NCBI RefSeq assembly: GCF_034424375.1
Contig: NZ_CP139965.1
Coordinates: forward strand, 1,302,001-1,366,000
Reading direction: 5' to 3'
Length of the DNA stretch: 64,000 bases
Source of the DNA: Paraburkholderia kururiensis
GTDB taxonomy: Bacteria > Pseudomonadota > Gammaproteobacteria > Burkholderiales > Burkholderiaceae
Shown: positions 41,872 through 50,514 of the stretch, one piece after another
Position numbering within the stretch: the stretch's first letter is position 1
Layout of the letters: the number at the start of each line of letters is the position of its first letter
Translations under genes and position numbers: made by a program
Notes under the pieces: generated by a model
Told to the model about the DNA's origin: nothing
The model's database searches: none
Seen by the model: the letters and a program-made list of their open reading frames with translations, nothing else

Positions 41872-42060
41872 ATGAACAAAGACCAGGTAAAGGGCGTAGC
41901 CGAAAAGGTGAAAGGTAAGGTTAACGAACAGGTGGGCAAGGCCACCGACAACCCGGCTCGCGAACTCAAGGGCGATCTGCAGCAAGGCGCCGGCCAGGCG
42001 CGCAAGGATATTGGCGACATGAAGGAAGCGGTCAAGGACGACGCCTCGCGCCGTCATTGA
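41872..42060 (+). CDS. CsbD-family stress protein
   Basis: 62 residues, highly charged and helical: MNKDQVKGVAEKVKGKVNEQ, then GKATDNPARELKGDLQQ, the CsbD signature. CsbD-like proteins (E. coli YjbJ) are abundant general stress proteins of unknown mechanism. GGGAG precedes the ATG. Monocistronic: two hairpins, the second with a T-run, follow directly. Confidence 0.93.
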   Translation: MNKDQVKGVAEKVKGKVNEQVGKATDNPARELKGDLQQGAGQARKDIGDMKEAVKDDASRRH

Positions 42061-42069
42061 CGCGTTCGC

Positions 42070-42105
42070 GGCGGACGGCACGGCGCGCGGCGCCGTCTGT
42101 CCGCC
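42070..42105 (+). repeat. Strong hairpin after the CsbD gene
   Basis: The inner stem 42080-42086/42090-42096 (7 bp, 3-nt loop) is extended by the outer stem 42070-42076/42099-42105. It begins 10 bp after the stop codon and lacks a T-run; probably a 3' stabiliser ahead of the true terminator. Confidence 0.6.
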
Positions 42106-42137
42106 CTGCTGCCGCACCGCGGCAGCGCCGAACGATC

Positions 42138-42166
42138 GCCGGGCGGCAGGCCGCGCCCGGCTTTTT
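42138..42166 (+). terminator. Intrinsic terminator of the CsbD gene
   Basis: An 8-bp GC stem (42138-42145/42154-42161) with an 8-nt loop is followed by five T residues. Standard rho-independent form. Confidence 0.85.
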
Positions 42167-42468
42167 CGGTTTCTGTGCAACCTGCGCCGCAGGTTGCGCG
42201 CAGTCTTCCTGTCAGCGGGATGTCGTTGACGGAGGTTCGCGTCCGCGCGGCCTCGTTTATCTATCTGGACCTTATACGTGCCCACTTTCCATCAGGTTTG
42301 CTGGCAGGCAACGCCTGCGCTCCGTGTATTGGAGGAAGCCTCGCAAGAAGTCGCACAAGCCGTCTTGACCACCGTTTCGCATGCCGAAGCGCCGCGCGGC
42401 GCCGGTGCCCGCGTCCACGTTGCCGCACCGGGGCGACGTTGCAGCGTGTGCTAGCGGGCGGCCGCGTC

Positions 42469-44082
42469 ATGTCGCGCTATCCGTCTAATGCGCCGGGTCT
42501 CCTCGCGGGCGGGGAGATCTTCGATGCGCTGCCCGACGCCTGGCTCGTGCTCGACGAAGACGCCCAGGTGGTCGCGGTGAACCGCGCGTACCTGAAGCTG
42601 CTCGGGAGCGAACGCGAGGCCGTGGTGGGCCGCTCGGTGTACGACATCAATCAGGTGGGCTCGCGCGAGCAGCGTGAAGAGCGCCGCCGCTGGCTGCATG
42701 CCGTGCTCGCGCATCTCGCGCCGGGCGAGGCGCGCCTGTCGCCGCCCATTCGCTACGACCTCGATCCGCACCGCGACGGGCGCCTGCAAACGCGCTACTG
42801 GCAGGTGCGCGCCCGGCTGCTGGAAGCCGGCGACAACCGGCGGCTCTACGGCCTGTGCGTGCTCGACATCACGGACGGCATGGAAGCGGCCGGGCGCGAC
42901 CAGCGCGAGCGGGCCAAGCTGCGCTCGCAGGCGCGGCTGCGCCAGGTGCTGATGGAAGAAGCGACGGCGCAGTTGCGCACGCAGCAGGAGCGCTTCCAGC
43001 AGGCGCTGGCGTTTGCGAACGTCGGCGCCATCGAACTGGAAACGGCTACCGGCGAGCTGATCTGCAACGTGCAGTTGAAGGCGCTGCTCGGGCTCGACCC
43101 CGACGCTGTGCTCACCAAAACGCGTCTCTTCGAAGAATGCATCGACGAGGCGCATCGCGCGCGCGTGCAGGACGCATTCGACGAAACGCTGCGCACGGGC
43201 ACGCCGATCGAAGTGGACTTTCTCGTGACGCTGCCGGGCGGCGCGCCGCGCTGGATTCTGCTGCGCGCCGCGGGCCAGGCGCATCGCGACGGCGTGGGCG
43301 CCTCCATCGCGGGGCTTGCGCTCGACATCACCGCGCGCAAGGAGTCGGAGCTTCAGCACGTCGCCATCGCGCAGGCCGAGCGGCAGGCGCGCCGTCAGAG
43401 CGAGGAGGCCACGCGCGCGATGGACCATTTCGTGACCGCGGTGAGCCACGAATTGCGCTCGCCGCTGGGCGCCATTCTGTCGTGGGCCACGCTTTTACAG
43501 CGCACGAGCGACACGGCCCATATGATGCGTGCGGGCACCGTGATCGAGCGCAACGCCCGCCAGCTTGCGCTGATGGTGGACGACCTGCTCGACAGCGGCG
43601 CCATTGCCACGGGCAAGCTCTCGGTGCAGCTTGCGCCTGTCGATCTGGGCGCGCTCACTGGCAACGTCGCGGAAGACATGCGCGTGAGCATCGAGGCGAA
43701 GGGGCTGTGCCTCGTCGCCGACGAACTCTCGTCGTGCATCGTGATGGCCGACGAGGCGCGCATCCGCCAGGTGATCTGGAATCTGCTCACCAACGCCACG
43801 AAGTTCTGCGTGGAGGGCCGCGTGACCGTGGCCGTGCAGACGGACGGCGGCGAGGCGCTGCTGATGGTGCGCGACACGGGCCGCGGCATTGCGCCCGAAG
43901 CGCTGGAGCGCATCTTCGAGCGCTTTCATCAGGAAGACGGCGGCGGTCGCGCGTCGGGCCTGGGGCTCGGCCTGTGGCTCGCGCGGAACATCGTGCAACT
44001 GCATGGCGGCACCATCACCGCGCACAGCGAGGGGCGCGGCTGCGGGGCAACGTTCTGGATCAGGCTGCCGCTCTATCGGTGA
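42469..44082 (+). CDS. PAS-domain sensor histidine kinase (soluble)
   Basis: 537 residues. The first PAS is at about 15-135 (FDALPDAWLVLDEDAQVVAV), a coiled segment at 135-175, the second PAS/PAC at about 175-295, and HisKA with His327 in FVTAVSHELRSPLGAIL. The HATPase has N-box VIWNLLTNATKF, DTGRGIAPEALERIFERFHQ and the G-box GLGLGLWLARNI. No membrane segment, so it senses a cytoplasmic cue. The frame extends upstream to 42175, but those residues are unlike any kinase. ATG 42469 is taken because PAS begins soon after, although the ribosome site is weak. 304 bp after the CsbD terminator-hairpin region start; probable partners are the orphan receivers nearby. Confidence 0.88.
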   Translation: MSRYPSNAPGLLAGGEIFDALPDAWLVLDEDAQVVAVNRAYLKLLGSEREAVVGRSVYDINQVGSREQREERRRWLHAVLAHLAPGEARLSPPIRYDLDPHRDGRLQTRYWQVRARLLEAGDNRRLYGLCVLDITDGMEAAGRDQRERAKLRSQARLRQVLMEEATAQLRTQQERFQQALAFANVGAIELETATGELICNVQLKALLGLDPDAVLTKTRLFEECIDEAHRARVQDAFDETLRTGTPIEVDFLVTLPGGAPRWILLRAAGQAHRDGVGASIAGLALDITARKESELQHVAIAQAERQARRQSEEATRAMDHFVTAVSHELRSPLGAILSWATLLQRTSDTAHMMRAGTVIERNARQLALMVDDLLDSGAIATGKLSVQLAPVDLGALTGNVAEDMRVSIEAKGLCLVADELSSCIVMADEARIRQVIWNLLTNATKFCVEGRVTVAVQTDGGEALLMVRDTGRGIAPEALERIFERFHQEDGGGRASGLGLGLWLARNIVQLHGGTITAHSEGRGCGATFWIRLPLYR

Positions 44083-44138
44083 TTCCTTCGCGGCGGTCGA
44101 CGCGCCGCGTTCACTTCGCTGCGTTCACTTCGCTGTGT

Positions 44139-44576
44139 TTATTTCGAATAGGGCGGCGGTTCGTTGAGCACGGCCCAGAACACGCCCAGGTCGCTGATGG
44201 CCGCCATGAAGTCGTCGAACTCCACGGGCTTCACCACGTACGCGTTCACGCCCAGGTCGTAACTGCGCAGCAGGTCTTTCTCTTCACGCGACGACGTGAG
44301 CATCACGACGGGAATGCGCTTCAGGTTCTCGTCGGCGCGCACGATCTTCAGCACCTCGTGGCCGTCTATCTTCGGCAGCTTCTTGTCGAGCAGGATGACG
44401 GCGGGGTTCTCTTCGGCGCGCTCCGACCACTGGCCTTCGCGGCGCAGATAGTCGAGCGCTTCCACGCCGTCGCGCACCGACACCACCGGGTTCGCGAGCC
44501 GCACTTTCTCCAGCGCGATGAGCGTGAGTTCGATGTCGTTGGGGTTGTCTTCTACGAGCAGGATGGGTCTGAGCAC
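44139..44576 (-). CDS. Single-domain response regulator paired with the bacteriophytochrome-type kinase
   Basis: 145 residues from GTG at 44576. Receiver of the Rcp1/bacteriophytochrome-partner type: ILLVEDNPNDIELTLIALEK, Asp64 in ILLDKKLPKIDG, VVMLTSS and VVKPVEFDDF. AAGGAG lies inside the kinase stop region 5 nt before the GTG, and only 2 bp separate the kinase stop from this start, so the two genes are translationally coupled. It is expected to accept phosphate from the kinase encoded upstream. Confidence 0.92.
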   Translation of the reverse strand: MLRPILLVEDNPNDIELTLIALEKVRLANPVVSVRDGVEALDYLRREGQWSERAEENPAVILLDKKLPKIDGHEVLKIVRADENLKRIPVVMLTSSREEKDLLRSYDLGVNAYVVKPVEFDDFMAAISDLGVFWAVLNEPPPYSK

Positions 44577-44578
44577 AG

Positions 44579-47248
44579 CTACTCCTTGGGTGCATCGGTT
44601 TGGCGGACGTTGCGAAACGGCTGCGTGCCGGGCGTGATGGCGGCGAGCCGCGCGACGGCCGCCGCGGCCGTTTCGCCCGCGGAATGCGGCGGCACCGCGG
44701 CGGCGCGCGGCAAGGCCAGGTAGACCGTGGCGCCGCGATCCGGCTCGCCCGTGGCCCACGCCTTGCCGCCATGCCGCTCGACAATGCGCCTCACGCTTGC
44801 CAGGCCAATGCCGGTGCCTTCGAAGTCTTCGTAGCGGTGCAGGCGCTGGAACACGCCGAACAGCTTGTCGACGTAGCGCGGATCGAAGCCCACGCCGTTG
44901 TCGCGCACGTAGATCACTTCGTAGCCCGCAAGCGGCGGACCGTTTTCGTGGCGGCGCTCGCGTTCTTCGTCGAAGGCTTCGCCCGGCTCGTGCGCGATTT
45001 CGATGACCGCAGGGTTGTCCGCGCGGGTGTGGTGGCGCGTGAACTTCACGGCGTTGTCGAGCAGGTTGCGCAGCACCACGTGCATGAGCATGGGGTCCGC
45101 GGCAAGGGTGCACAGCTTGCCCACGTGCCATTCGATGGGACGCGCCGACTGTTCGCGCTGCTGCTCGGCCACGAGCTCGCGCACGAGTTCGTCGAGATTC
45201 ACGCGCTGCACGCGCAGCGCGGCGCGGCCCATGTGCGAGAACGCGAGCATGTCGTCCACGAGCCGGCCGCCGAAGCGCGCCGAATCGACGATGCGTTCCA
45301 CGAAATGGCGCCCGCGCTCCGAAAGGCGCCCGCCTTCCAGTTGACGCAGCAGGTCCGCGAAACCCGCGATGTGACGCAAGGGCGCACGCAGGTCGTGGGA
45401 GACGGTGTACGAGAAGCCCTCCAGTTCCTCGTTCGCACGGCCCAGTTCCACGGCCAGTTGCGCGATCTCTTCGGCACGGCGCAGCACGATGCCGAGCAGC
45501 GCCGCGCGAAACTCGCGTGCGATTTCGAGTTCGGCGTCGCGCCAGGGCTGCGAGCGTCCGCGCACGGTTTCGGTGTGCAGGCCGATGCGGTTTTCGTTCT
45601 GTGGACGGGTGCCGGCTGCGGATGGATGGGCGTCCGGATCGCCCGACCAGTGCAGCGTTTGCACGACCTCGGGCCGGAACCAGAGCACGTAATTGCGAAA
45701 GAGCTTCGAGATGGGCACCGCGAGCATGCCCGCGACACCGGGCAGCGCGGGCGCGCCCGTGGCCGCGGCGAGCTGGTCGGTGGCGTAGGGCTCGCCGCTC
45801 TGGCGGTCGAGCCACGCGACGATCTGTTCGACGGCGGCCTCGTCCGGCGCATGGCCCACCGTCGCCACACGACCGTCGAAGACGATGGCCGCGCCCGTGG
45901 CGTCCGCAAGGCCGAGCAGGTCCGCGGCGTTCTCGCACAGCGCGGCCACGAAGTGCTCGCTGTTGGCCATTGCCGCGACGAGCCGCGACAGCCGCTCGCG
46001 CAGCCCGAGCCGGTATTGCGCCTCGGCGCGGTCTTCGCGCGCTTCGATCTGGAGCGAGAGCATCTGCGCGATGTGCTCGCACGCGGCGCGCACCTCGAAC
46101 GGCGCGAGGCGCGGCGTGGCGTGATGACACGAGACGATGCCCCACAAGCGGCCACGCACGACGATGGCCATCGACATCGCCGCGCCGGAGCCGCGGTGCT
46201 TCATCTGCGCGACCTGCGCGGCCGGCGCGCTGCGCAGCGAAGCCCACGTGAGGTCAGTGGCGCGGCCCGTGTCCGGATGCAGCGACGGCACGAGCGGCAC
46301 CGGCGCGTACGCGGCATCCGCCACCAGCTGGATGCGGTTTTGCAGATAGAGCGCGCGCGCTTCGGCCGGCAGTTCCGAGGCGGGGAAGCGCAGATCGAGC
46401 CAGGGCGCGTAGCCGGGCTCGCGGGCCTCGGCTATCACGTGGCCGTGGCCCGTGGCGTCGAAGCGGCGCACCAGCGTGCGGCCGAAACCGGTAATGCGCC
46501 GGATTTCCTCGACGGCGAGGTGCACGAGGTCCTCCACCCTGCCGGCGTCCTGCAGGCCGCGCAGGAACGTGCGCACGAGCGGATAGAGCGACGAGAACAC
46601 GTCCGCCGTGCCCAACGCCGGCTCGAGTTCGACGAGCGCCACGCTGTCGTGCCGATGCGCGACGACGGCAAGCGGCGGGCGGGTGGTGGTCGCTTCGCGT
46701 GGGTCTGGGGCCGAGCTTGCGTGGCTCTGGGTTTGCGGTTGTGTTTGTGTTTGCGCTTGTGTCTGGGCTTGCGTTTGCATGGCCGCGCTGGACGAAGCGC
46801 TGCGCGGCGAGGCGCGTTGCACTTCGTCGTGGCCGATACCGATGGGCGGCGCCTTCACGCCGCTGGCCGGCCGCGGGTCCGCGATGGCGCCGACGAAGCG
46901 CGGCGTGCCGTCCGCGCCCGGCGTCGCGACAGCGCGCACGGCAGCCGAGGCCGCGGCTTCGCCGATCACGCGCGCAAGCGGCTCGCCGATCAGATCGGCG
47001 GCCGGTATGCCCGTGAGGTCCACGACGTTGGCGCTCGCCTGGCGGATGCGTCCGCGCTCGTCGAAGCTGAGCAGAAAGCCGTGCGGCTGGATGCTGCCCG
47101 GAAAGCGGAGGGCGGTCTGCTGCGCGGGCGCGTCGGTCGGAACGGGGCGCGTCATCTGCGGCCCGGCGCGCTCGGCCTGATCGTCCGCGCGCGATGCATG
47201 CAACGCTTGCGCGGACCGGGCGGTGAGGGCGTCGACGGGTGGCGTCAT
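44579..47248 (-). CDS. Bacteriophytochrome-type sensor histidine kinase with degenerate chromophore pocket
   Basis: 889 residues: PAS (about 45-140, FPGSIQPHGFLLSF), GAF (about 215-400), PHY (about 410-595), HisKA with His618 (GFSYTVSHDLRAPLRHIAGF) and HATPase (NLLDNAVKF, DNGVGFDP, GTGIGLASV). The architecture is that of biliverdin photoreceptors, yet key residues differ. There is no Cys before PGSIQPHG, PASDIP reads PASEL (Glu292), the pocket His is Gln345 in SAPAAQVAQMK, and the PHY-tongue PRxSF reads NRIGL. A Gln/Thr repeat linker (157-174) separates PAS from GAF. No heme oxygenase gene is nearby. It may bind another ligand or sense redox state. Coupled to the response regulator downstream. 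Confidence 0.9.
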   Translation of the reverse strand: MTPPVDALTARSAQALHASRADDQAERAGPQMTRPVPTDAPAQQTALRFPGSIQPHGFLLSFDERGRIRQASANVVDLTGIPAADLIGEPLARVIGEAAASAAVRAVATPGADGTPRFVGAIADPRPASGVKAPPIGIGHDEVQRASPRSASSSAAMQTQAQTQAQTQTQPQTQSHASSAPDPREATTTRPPLAVVAHRHDSVALVELEPALGTADVFSSLYPLVRTFLRGLQDAGRVEDLVHLAVEEIRRITGFGRTLVRRFDATGHGHVIAEAREPGYAPWLDLRFPASELPAEARALYLQNRIQLVADAAYAPVPLVPSLHPDTGRATDLTWASLRSAPAAQVAQMKHRGSGAAMSMAIVVRGRLWGIVSCHHATPRLAPFEVRAACEHIAQMLSLQIEAREDRAEAQYRLGLRERLSRLVAAMANSEHFVAALCENAADLLGLADATGAAIVFDGRVATVGHAPDEAAVEQIVAWLDRQSGEPYATDQLAAATGAPALPGVAGMLAVPISKLFRNYVLWFRPEVVQTLHWSGDPDAHPSAAGTRPQNENRIGLHTETVRGRSQPWRDAELEIAREFRAALLGIVLRRAEEIAQLAVELGRANEELEGFSYTVSHDLRAPLRHIAGFADLLRQLEGGRLSERGRHFVERIVDSARFGGRLVDDMLAFSHMGRAALRVQRVNLDELVRELVAEQQREQSARPIEWHVGKLCTLAADPMLMHVVLRNLLDNAVKFTRHHTRADNPAVIEIAHEPGEAFDEERERRHENGPPLAGYEVIYVRDNGVGFDPRYVDKLFGVFQRLHRYEDFEGTGIGLASVRRIVERHGGKAWATGEPDRGATVYLALPRAAAVPPHSAGETAAAAVARLAAITPGTQPFRNVRQTDAPKE
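46718..46782 (-). repeat. Repeat encoding the Gln/Thr linker of the phytochrome-like kinase
   Basis: Imperfect hexamer repeats (GTTTGC/GTTTGT types on the plus strand) encode alternating Gln and Thr between PAS and GAF domains. Changes in copy number would alter linker length but not frame. Confidence 0.7.
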
Positions 47249-47565
47249 GCGGGCTCCGCGCGACAGAGATGAACCGGAACGCGGCGGATGCCTGCATCGG
47301 CGTCCGCTGTGCCGGCAAAGGCGGCAGCGGAGGCCGCAAGGCGGCGGGTCATGCGCGAGCCCGCCGCCTCACGCGAACTCTGTAATTCGTACATGCGTCA
47401 CTCCCTGAAGAACCGCGGAAAGCGCGCGGTATGGGGCGCCGGGGGCGGGAGCGAGGCTCTTCGCGCGGGGCGGCCCAATGAGGCGCGAGCGGTCTGGGCA
47501 GTGCGTAGCAATCGGCGTGCCGCGGTGCCGTGGCGCCTCTGCATGCCACGGTCGCGTTGCGCGCT
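47249..47565. other. Intergenic region between two minus-strand units
   Basis: 317 bp between the phytochrome-like kinase start and the DUF2306 pseudogene end. The kinase promoter must lie here. No heme oxygenase, small gene or clear hairpin was seen. Confidence 0.4.
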
Positions 47566-48490
47566 TTATGTCCCCCGCTTTACGTTCTCGACAGTCTCGC
47601 GATGCGGGCCACGATAGGCGGTGCCCAATACGAACGACGCCGTGAAGCGCCACGTGGCGAGCGCGATGAGCGCCGCCGCCGCGATTACGAGCGGCGTGAG
47701 CACGCGCCGCATGCGCAGCGAAGGCGGCGCCTCGTGAGCCCGAATCAGCGCCTCGGCCACGGCAAGGTTGGGCACGTAGAAGAACGCCATGAAGGCATCG
47801 AAGGGGCCGTCGAAGGTGCGCGAGTGATCGTCGATGCCGTGGGCCCGTTTCAGCCAGCGGCCGTCATCCATGCGATACAGCCACGCGCCCACCGCGAGTG
47901 CGACGAGGCGAATGGCCCAGGCGCGATGCTGGAGAAACTGCCGTGCCCGCGTGTACCTGAGCGTTTGCGCGGATGCCACCACCATGAGCACGCCATAGAG
48001 GCCGAAGCCGACGTTCATCGGCGTGCCGGCCACCGTGCCGCGCAACGCGATGTAAAGCGTTCCGCCCACGCCCGCGATGGCCGCCGCCGCGACGTAGACG
48101 CGTCCCGTCCAGCGATACAGCCGCGATGTGGTACCGCGCGGGCCGGTGATCAACTGCGCCGGACCCATGGCGAGCCGCATCGCCCCGGCGAGGAAGTGCG
48201 CGGCAATCGCCACGCTGCCCCAGCGCTCGCCGGGCACGTAGAGGCGCGGCAGTACCGCGTTCCAGTCGTCGAGCCGGCCTGCCGGAATCGCCCCGCCGTA
48301 ATAGACCGCAATGAGATCGCAATGAGATCGCAATGTAGACGCCGAAGATCGCCATGCTCGCCCACGTGACGGCGACGAGCGCGCGCCGTCCGTAGCGAAG
48401 CGCGGCCGACGAACGCAGCAAAGCGCGCGCATCGAACGAGCCGGCAGTAGGCCGAGCAGTGGACGGAGACAGCGGCAGGTCGGGTTTCAT
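47566..48490 (-). pseudogene. DUF2306 membrane protein gene interrupted by a frameshifting tandem duplication
   Basis: The N-terminal frame (MKPDLPLSPSTARPTAGSFD, then VTWASMAIFGVYIA) and the main domain frame (VYYGGAIPAGRLDDWNAVLP, FLAGAMRLAMGPAQL, RWTGRVYVAAAAIAGVGGTL, GFGLYGVLMVVASAQTL) belong to one DUF2306 protein but are in different phases. The break falls exactly on two tandem copies of an 11-bp unit (48308-48329). Removing both (22 bp) restores YIAVYYGGA and a 300-residue, roughly 8-helix membrane protein. It is either a recent loss-of-function change, a slippage switch or a sequencing error. Function of DUF2306 is unknown. Confidence 0.85.
48308..48335. repeat. 11-bp tandem repeat causing the DUF2306 frameshift
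   Basis: GCAATGAGATC occurs at 48308 and 48319, followed by a partial third copy GCAATG at 48330. Because 11 is not a multiple of three, each unit gained or lost shifts the frame. Confidence 0.9.
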
Positions 48491-48615
48491 GCGCCCGATT
48501 ACAGGAACGCTCGGGAAAGGTCGCTGCGAAGGCCGCAGCGCGCCGTGCACGCGCTGCCGGGAATGTTCAATGCGGTGCGAAGGGCTCGTTCAATCGCCCA
48601 CGAAGGGGGAGTGTC

Positions 48616-49500
48616 ATGTTCGTCCACAACAAGCGTTTGCAGTACACCGTGCGAGTCGGGGAATGCGATCCCGGGCTCGCGAATCTGCTGCTCGAGCAGT
48701 TCGGCGGCCCGCAAGGCGAACTCGCCGCGGCCATGCGCTATTTCACGCAGGCGATCACCGAAGAAGATCCGGGCCGCAAGGACATGCTGTTCGACATCGC
48801 GACGGAAGAGTTGAGCCACCTCGAGATCATCGGCTCCATCGTTGCGATGCTGAATCGCGGCGCGAAGGGCGAACTGGCCGAGGCCGTGGACGCGCAGGCG
48901 GAGATGTACCGCAAGCTCAACGGCGCGGGCAACGACAGCCACGTGACGCAGGTGCTGTACGGCGCGGGCACGCCGCTCACGAACTCCGGCGGCGTGCCGT
49001 GGACGGCAGCGTATATCGACACCATCGGCGAGCCCACGGCGGACCTGCGCTCGAACATCGCGGCGGAGGCGCGCGCGAAGATCATCTACGAGCGGCTCAT
49101 CAACGTGAGCGACGACCCGGGCGTGCGTGAGGCGCTCGGCTTTCTCATGACGCGCGAAGTCTCGCACCAGAAGTCGTTCGAGAAGGCGTTGTATTCGATC
49201 AGCCCGAACTTCCCGCCGGGCAAGCTGCCGCCGGTGAAGGAGTACGCCAGCAAGTACTTCAGGATGCAGGTGGGCGAGCCGCCCGTGCAGGGCCCGTGGA
49301 ACGAGGGCCGCGGGCTCGAACTCGTGCCCGAGCCGCAGGTCGCGGTGGACGGCGGCGACGGACTGGCGAGCGGGAAACTCGACGGCAAGGAAGTCAAGGC
49401 CGTGGAGGCGATGAAGCAGCGTCTTGCATCGGACACCGCGTCGGACCCCGAGACCGGTGCCGAACTCGGCATGACAGGCATCGAGGGCGAGGAGAAGTAG
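48616..49500 (+). CDS. Manganese catalase (non-heme)
   Basis: 294 residues. Ferritin-like four-helix bundle with dimanganese ligands Glu35 (GPQGELAAAMRYF), Glu65 and His68 (EELSHLE), Glu151 (NIAAEARAK) and His184 (REVSHQKSF), in the same order as L. plantarum Mn-catalase. The C-terminal 70 residues form the extended tail. It dismutates hydrogen peroxide and resists heme poisons. AAGGGGGAG lies upstream of the ATG. It stands alone, convergent with the COG4705 gene, and is the second catalase of the window. Confidence 0.94.
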   Translation: MFVHNKRLQYTVRVGECDPGLANLLLEQFGGPQGELAAAMRYFTQAITEEDPGRKDMLFDIATEELSHLEIIGSIVAMLNRGAKGELAEAVDAQAEMYRKLNGAGNDSHVTQVLYGAGTPLTNSGGVPWTAAYIDTIGEPTADLRSNIAAEARAKIIYERLINVSDDPGVREALGFLMTREVSHQKSFEKALYSISPNFPPGKLPPVKEYASKYFRMQVGEPPVQGPWNEGRGLELVPEPQVAVDGGDGLASGKLDGKEVKAVEAMKQRLASDTASDPETGAELGMTGIEGEEK

Positions 49501-49587
49501 GCCGCCTCAAATGCCTGCCTGTCGATGTTGTAAGCGCCGTGCCGCGCGATTGAAAAAGCTGTATCAGTGAGGCCGGCGTATGAAGTG

Positions 49588-49614
49588 GCCGCGGGTGCGT
49601 TGCAAGCCCGCGGC
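49588..49614. terminator. Inverted repeat between convergent genes (possible bidirectional terminator)
   Basis: An 8-bp GC stem (49588-49595/49607-49614) with an 11-nt loop between the manganese catalase and COG4705 genes. No T-run on either side, so terminator function is only likely from position. Confidence 0.4.
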
Positions 49615-49621
49615 GTCTCGT

Positions 49622-50377
49622 TCAATGCGCCGCCGTGGCGGGCCGCTGCCGGAAGAACGTCATCCACGCAACGATAAAGAGCACCAGCGCAAGCGACGCC
49701 GTATAGCGGCTCAGCGCGAGTCCGCCGTGATCGACGGGCTTGTCGAGAAAGTCGCCCACCACGGCGCCGAGCGGCCGCGTGAGGATGAAGGCGCACCAGA
49801 ACAGCAGCGTCTTCGAGATGCGGGTCCAGTAGTGCAGGATCGCGAGCACGAGCAGCAGCCCGCCGAACAGCGCGGCCGCGCCGCTGTAGCCGAAGCCCGC
49901 CGAGTCGGCGGTCCAGTCGCCGAGCGCGGTGCCGAGCGTCTGCGAAAACATGATGGTGATCCAGTAGAACACCTCGGCCTTCGGCGACGACACCGTGCTG
50001 ACCGACACGGACCCTGTCGTGCGATACCACGCGAGCAGCGAGACGAGCACGAGCGCGAGCAGGATCGAACTGCCGCCCGCGTAGCCGATGCCGAGCGAGC
50101 GGTCCGCGAAGTCGGCGAGCGTCGTGCCGACGGTCGTGGTGGCGATGATGGTGAGCCAGTAGAGCGGCGCGTAGAACTGCTTGGCGCGAACCTGCGCCGT
50201 GACGGCGGCGATGAAGATGACCGCGAAGATCGCGGTGCCGATCAGATAGCCGAGATTCATCGACATCGAGACGGCGTCGCCGCCCGTTTCGCCGAGCGTC
50301 GTGGCGGCAATTTTCACGATCCAGAAGCCGAGCGTGACCTCGGGTACTTTGGTGACGGAGAGCGGTTGTTTCGTCAT
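49622..50377 (-). CDS. COG4705-type repeat membrane protein
   Basis: 251 residues, 8 or so membrane helices arranged as four internal repeats. Each contains a T/P-x-G-x-x-x-x-D element: TLGETGGDAV, TVGTTLADFA, TLGTALGDWT and PLGAVVGDFL. The protein family (hypothetical membrane-anchored protein COG4705) is widespread but unstudied; the repeated Gly/Asp loops could line a metal or proton path. The start at 50377 has AAGGAAC; Met 39 nt upstream is out of family. A direct-repeat element of the TTMAG type lies 45 bp upstream. Confidence 0.85.
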   Translation of the reverse strand: MTKQPLSVTKVPEVTLGFWIVKIAATTLGETGGDAVSMSMNLGYLIGTAIFAVIFIAAVTAQVRAKQFYAPLYWLTIIATTTVGTTLADFADRSLGIGYAGGSSILLALVLVSLLAWYRTTGSVSVSTVSSPKAEVFYWITIMFSQTLGTALGDWTADSAGFGYSGAAALFGGLLLVLAILHYWTRISKTLLFWCAFILTRPLGAVVGDFLDKPVDHGGLALSRYTASLALVLFIVAWMTFFRQRPATAAH

Positions 50378-50421
50378 GCGCTGTTCCTTGTGTTCGGGAT
50401 AGTGCTGTGAGTGCAAGCGGG

Positions 50422-50457
50422 CTCAAGAATATCCGCGGGCGCTTAAGAGAGTCTTAG
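50422..50457 (-). promoter_or_regulatory. TTMAG-like direct-repeat element (site H) upstream of the COG4705 gene
   Basis: On the minus strand CTAAG begins at 50457, TTAAG at 50446 and TTGAG at 50426 (spacings 11 and 20), ending 45 bp before the COG4705 start. It is the weakest member of the set. Confidence 0.35.
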
Positions 50458-50486
50458 CCTTGGCGATTTCGAGGCTTCGGAAACGA

Positions 50487-50514
50487 CGAAGGCCGCATCG
50501 TCGTGCGGCCTTCG
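50487..50514 (-). terminator. Terminator downstream of the agmatinase gene
   Basis: A perfect 11-bp stem (50487-50497/50504-50514) with a 6-nt loop, followed on the minus strand by TCGTTT. It lies 80 bp after the agmatinase stop codon. The plus-strand side is also T-rich. Confidence 0.65.

Noticed and set aside
42175..42468. In-phase extension of the PAS kinase upstream of 42469
   Set aside because: It crosses the region just after the CsbD terminator, is rich in Arg and Cys and has no similarity to sensor domains.
46718..46782. Gln/Thr repeat region considered as a CRISPR-like or regulatory repeat
   Set aside because: The units are short, imperfect and in frame inside the kinase gene; there are no spacers.
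44600..47272. 890-codon open frame on the plus strand opposite the phytochrome-like kinase
   Set aside because: Arg/His/Val/Gly-rich shadow product of GC-rich codon bias; no recognisable domain, while the minus strand encodes an intact sensor kinase.
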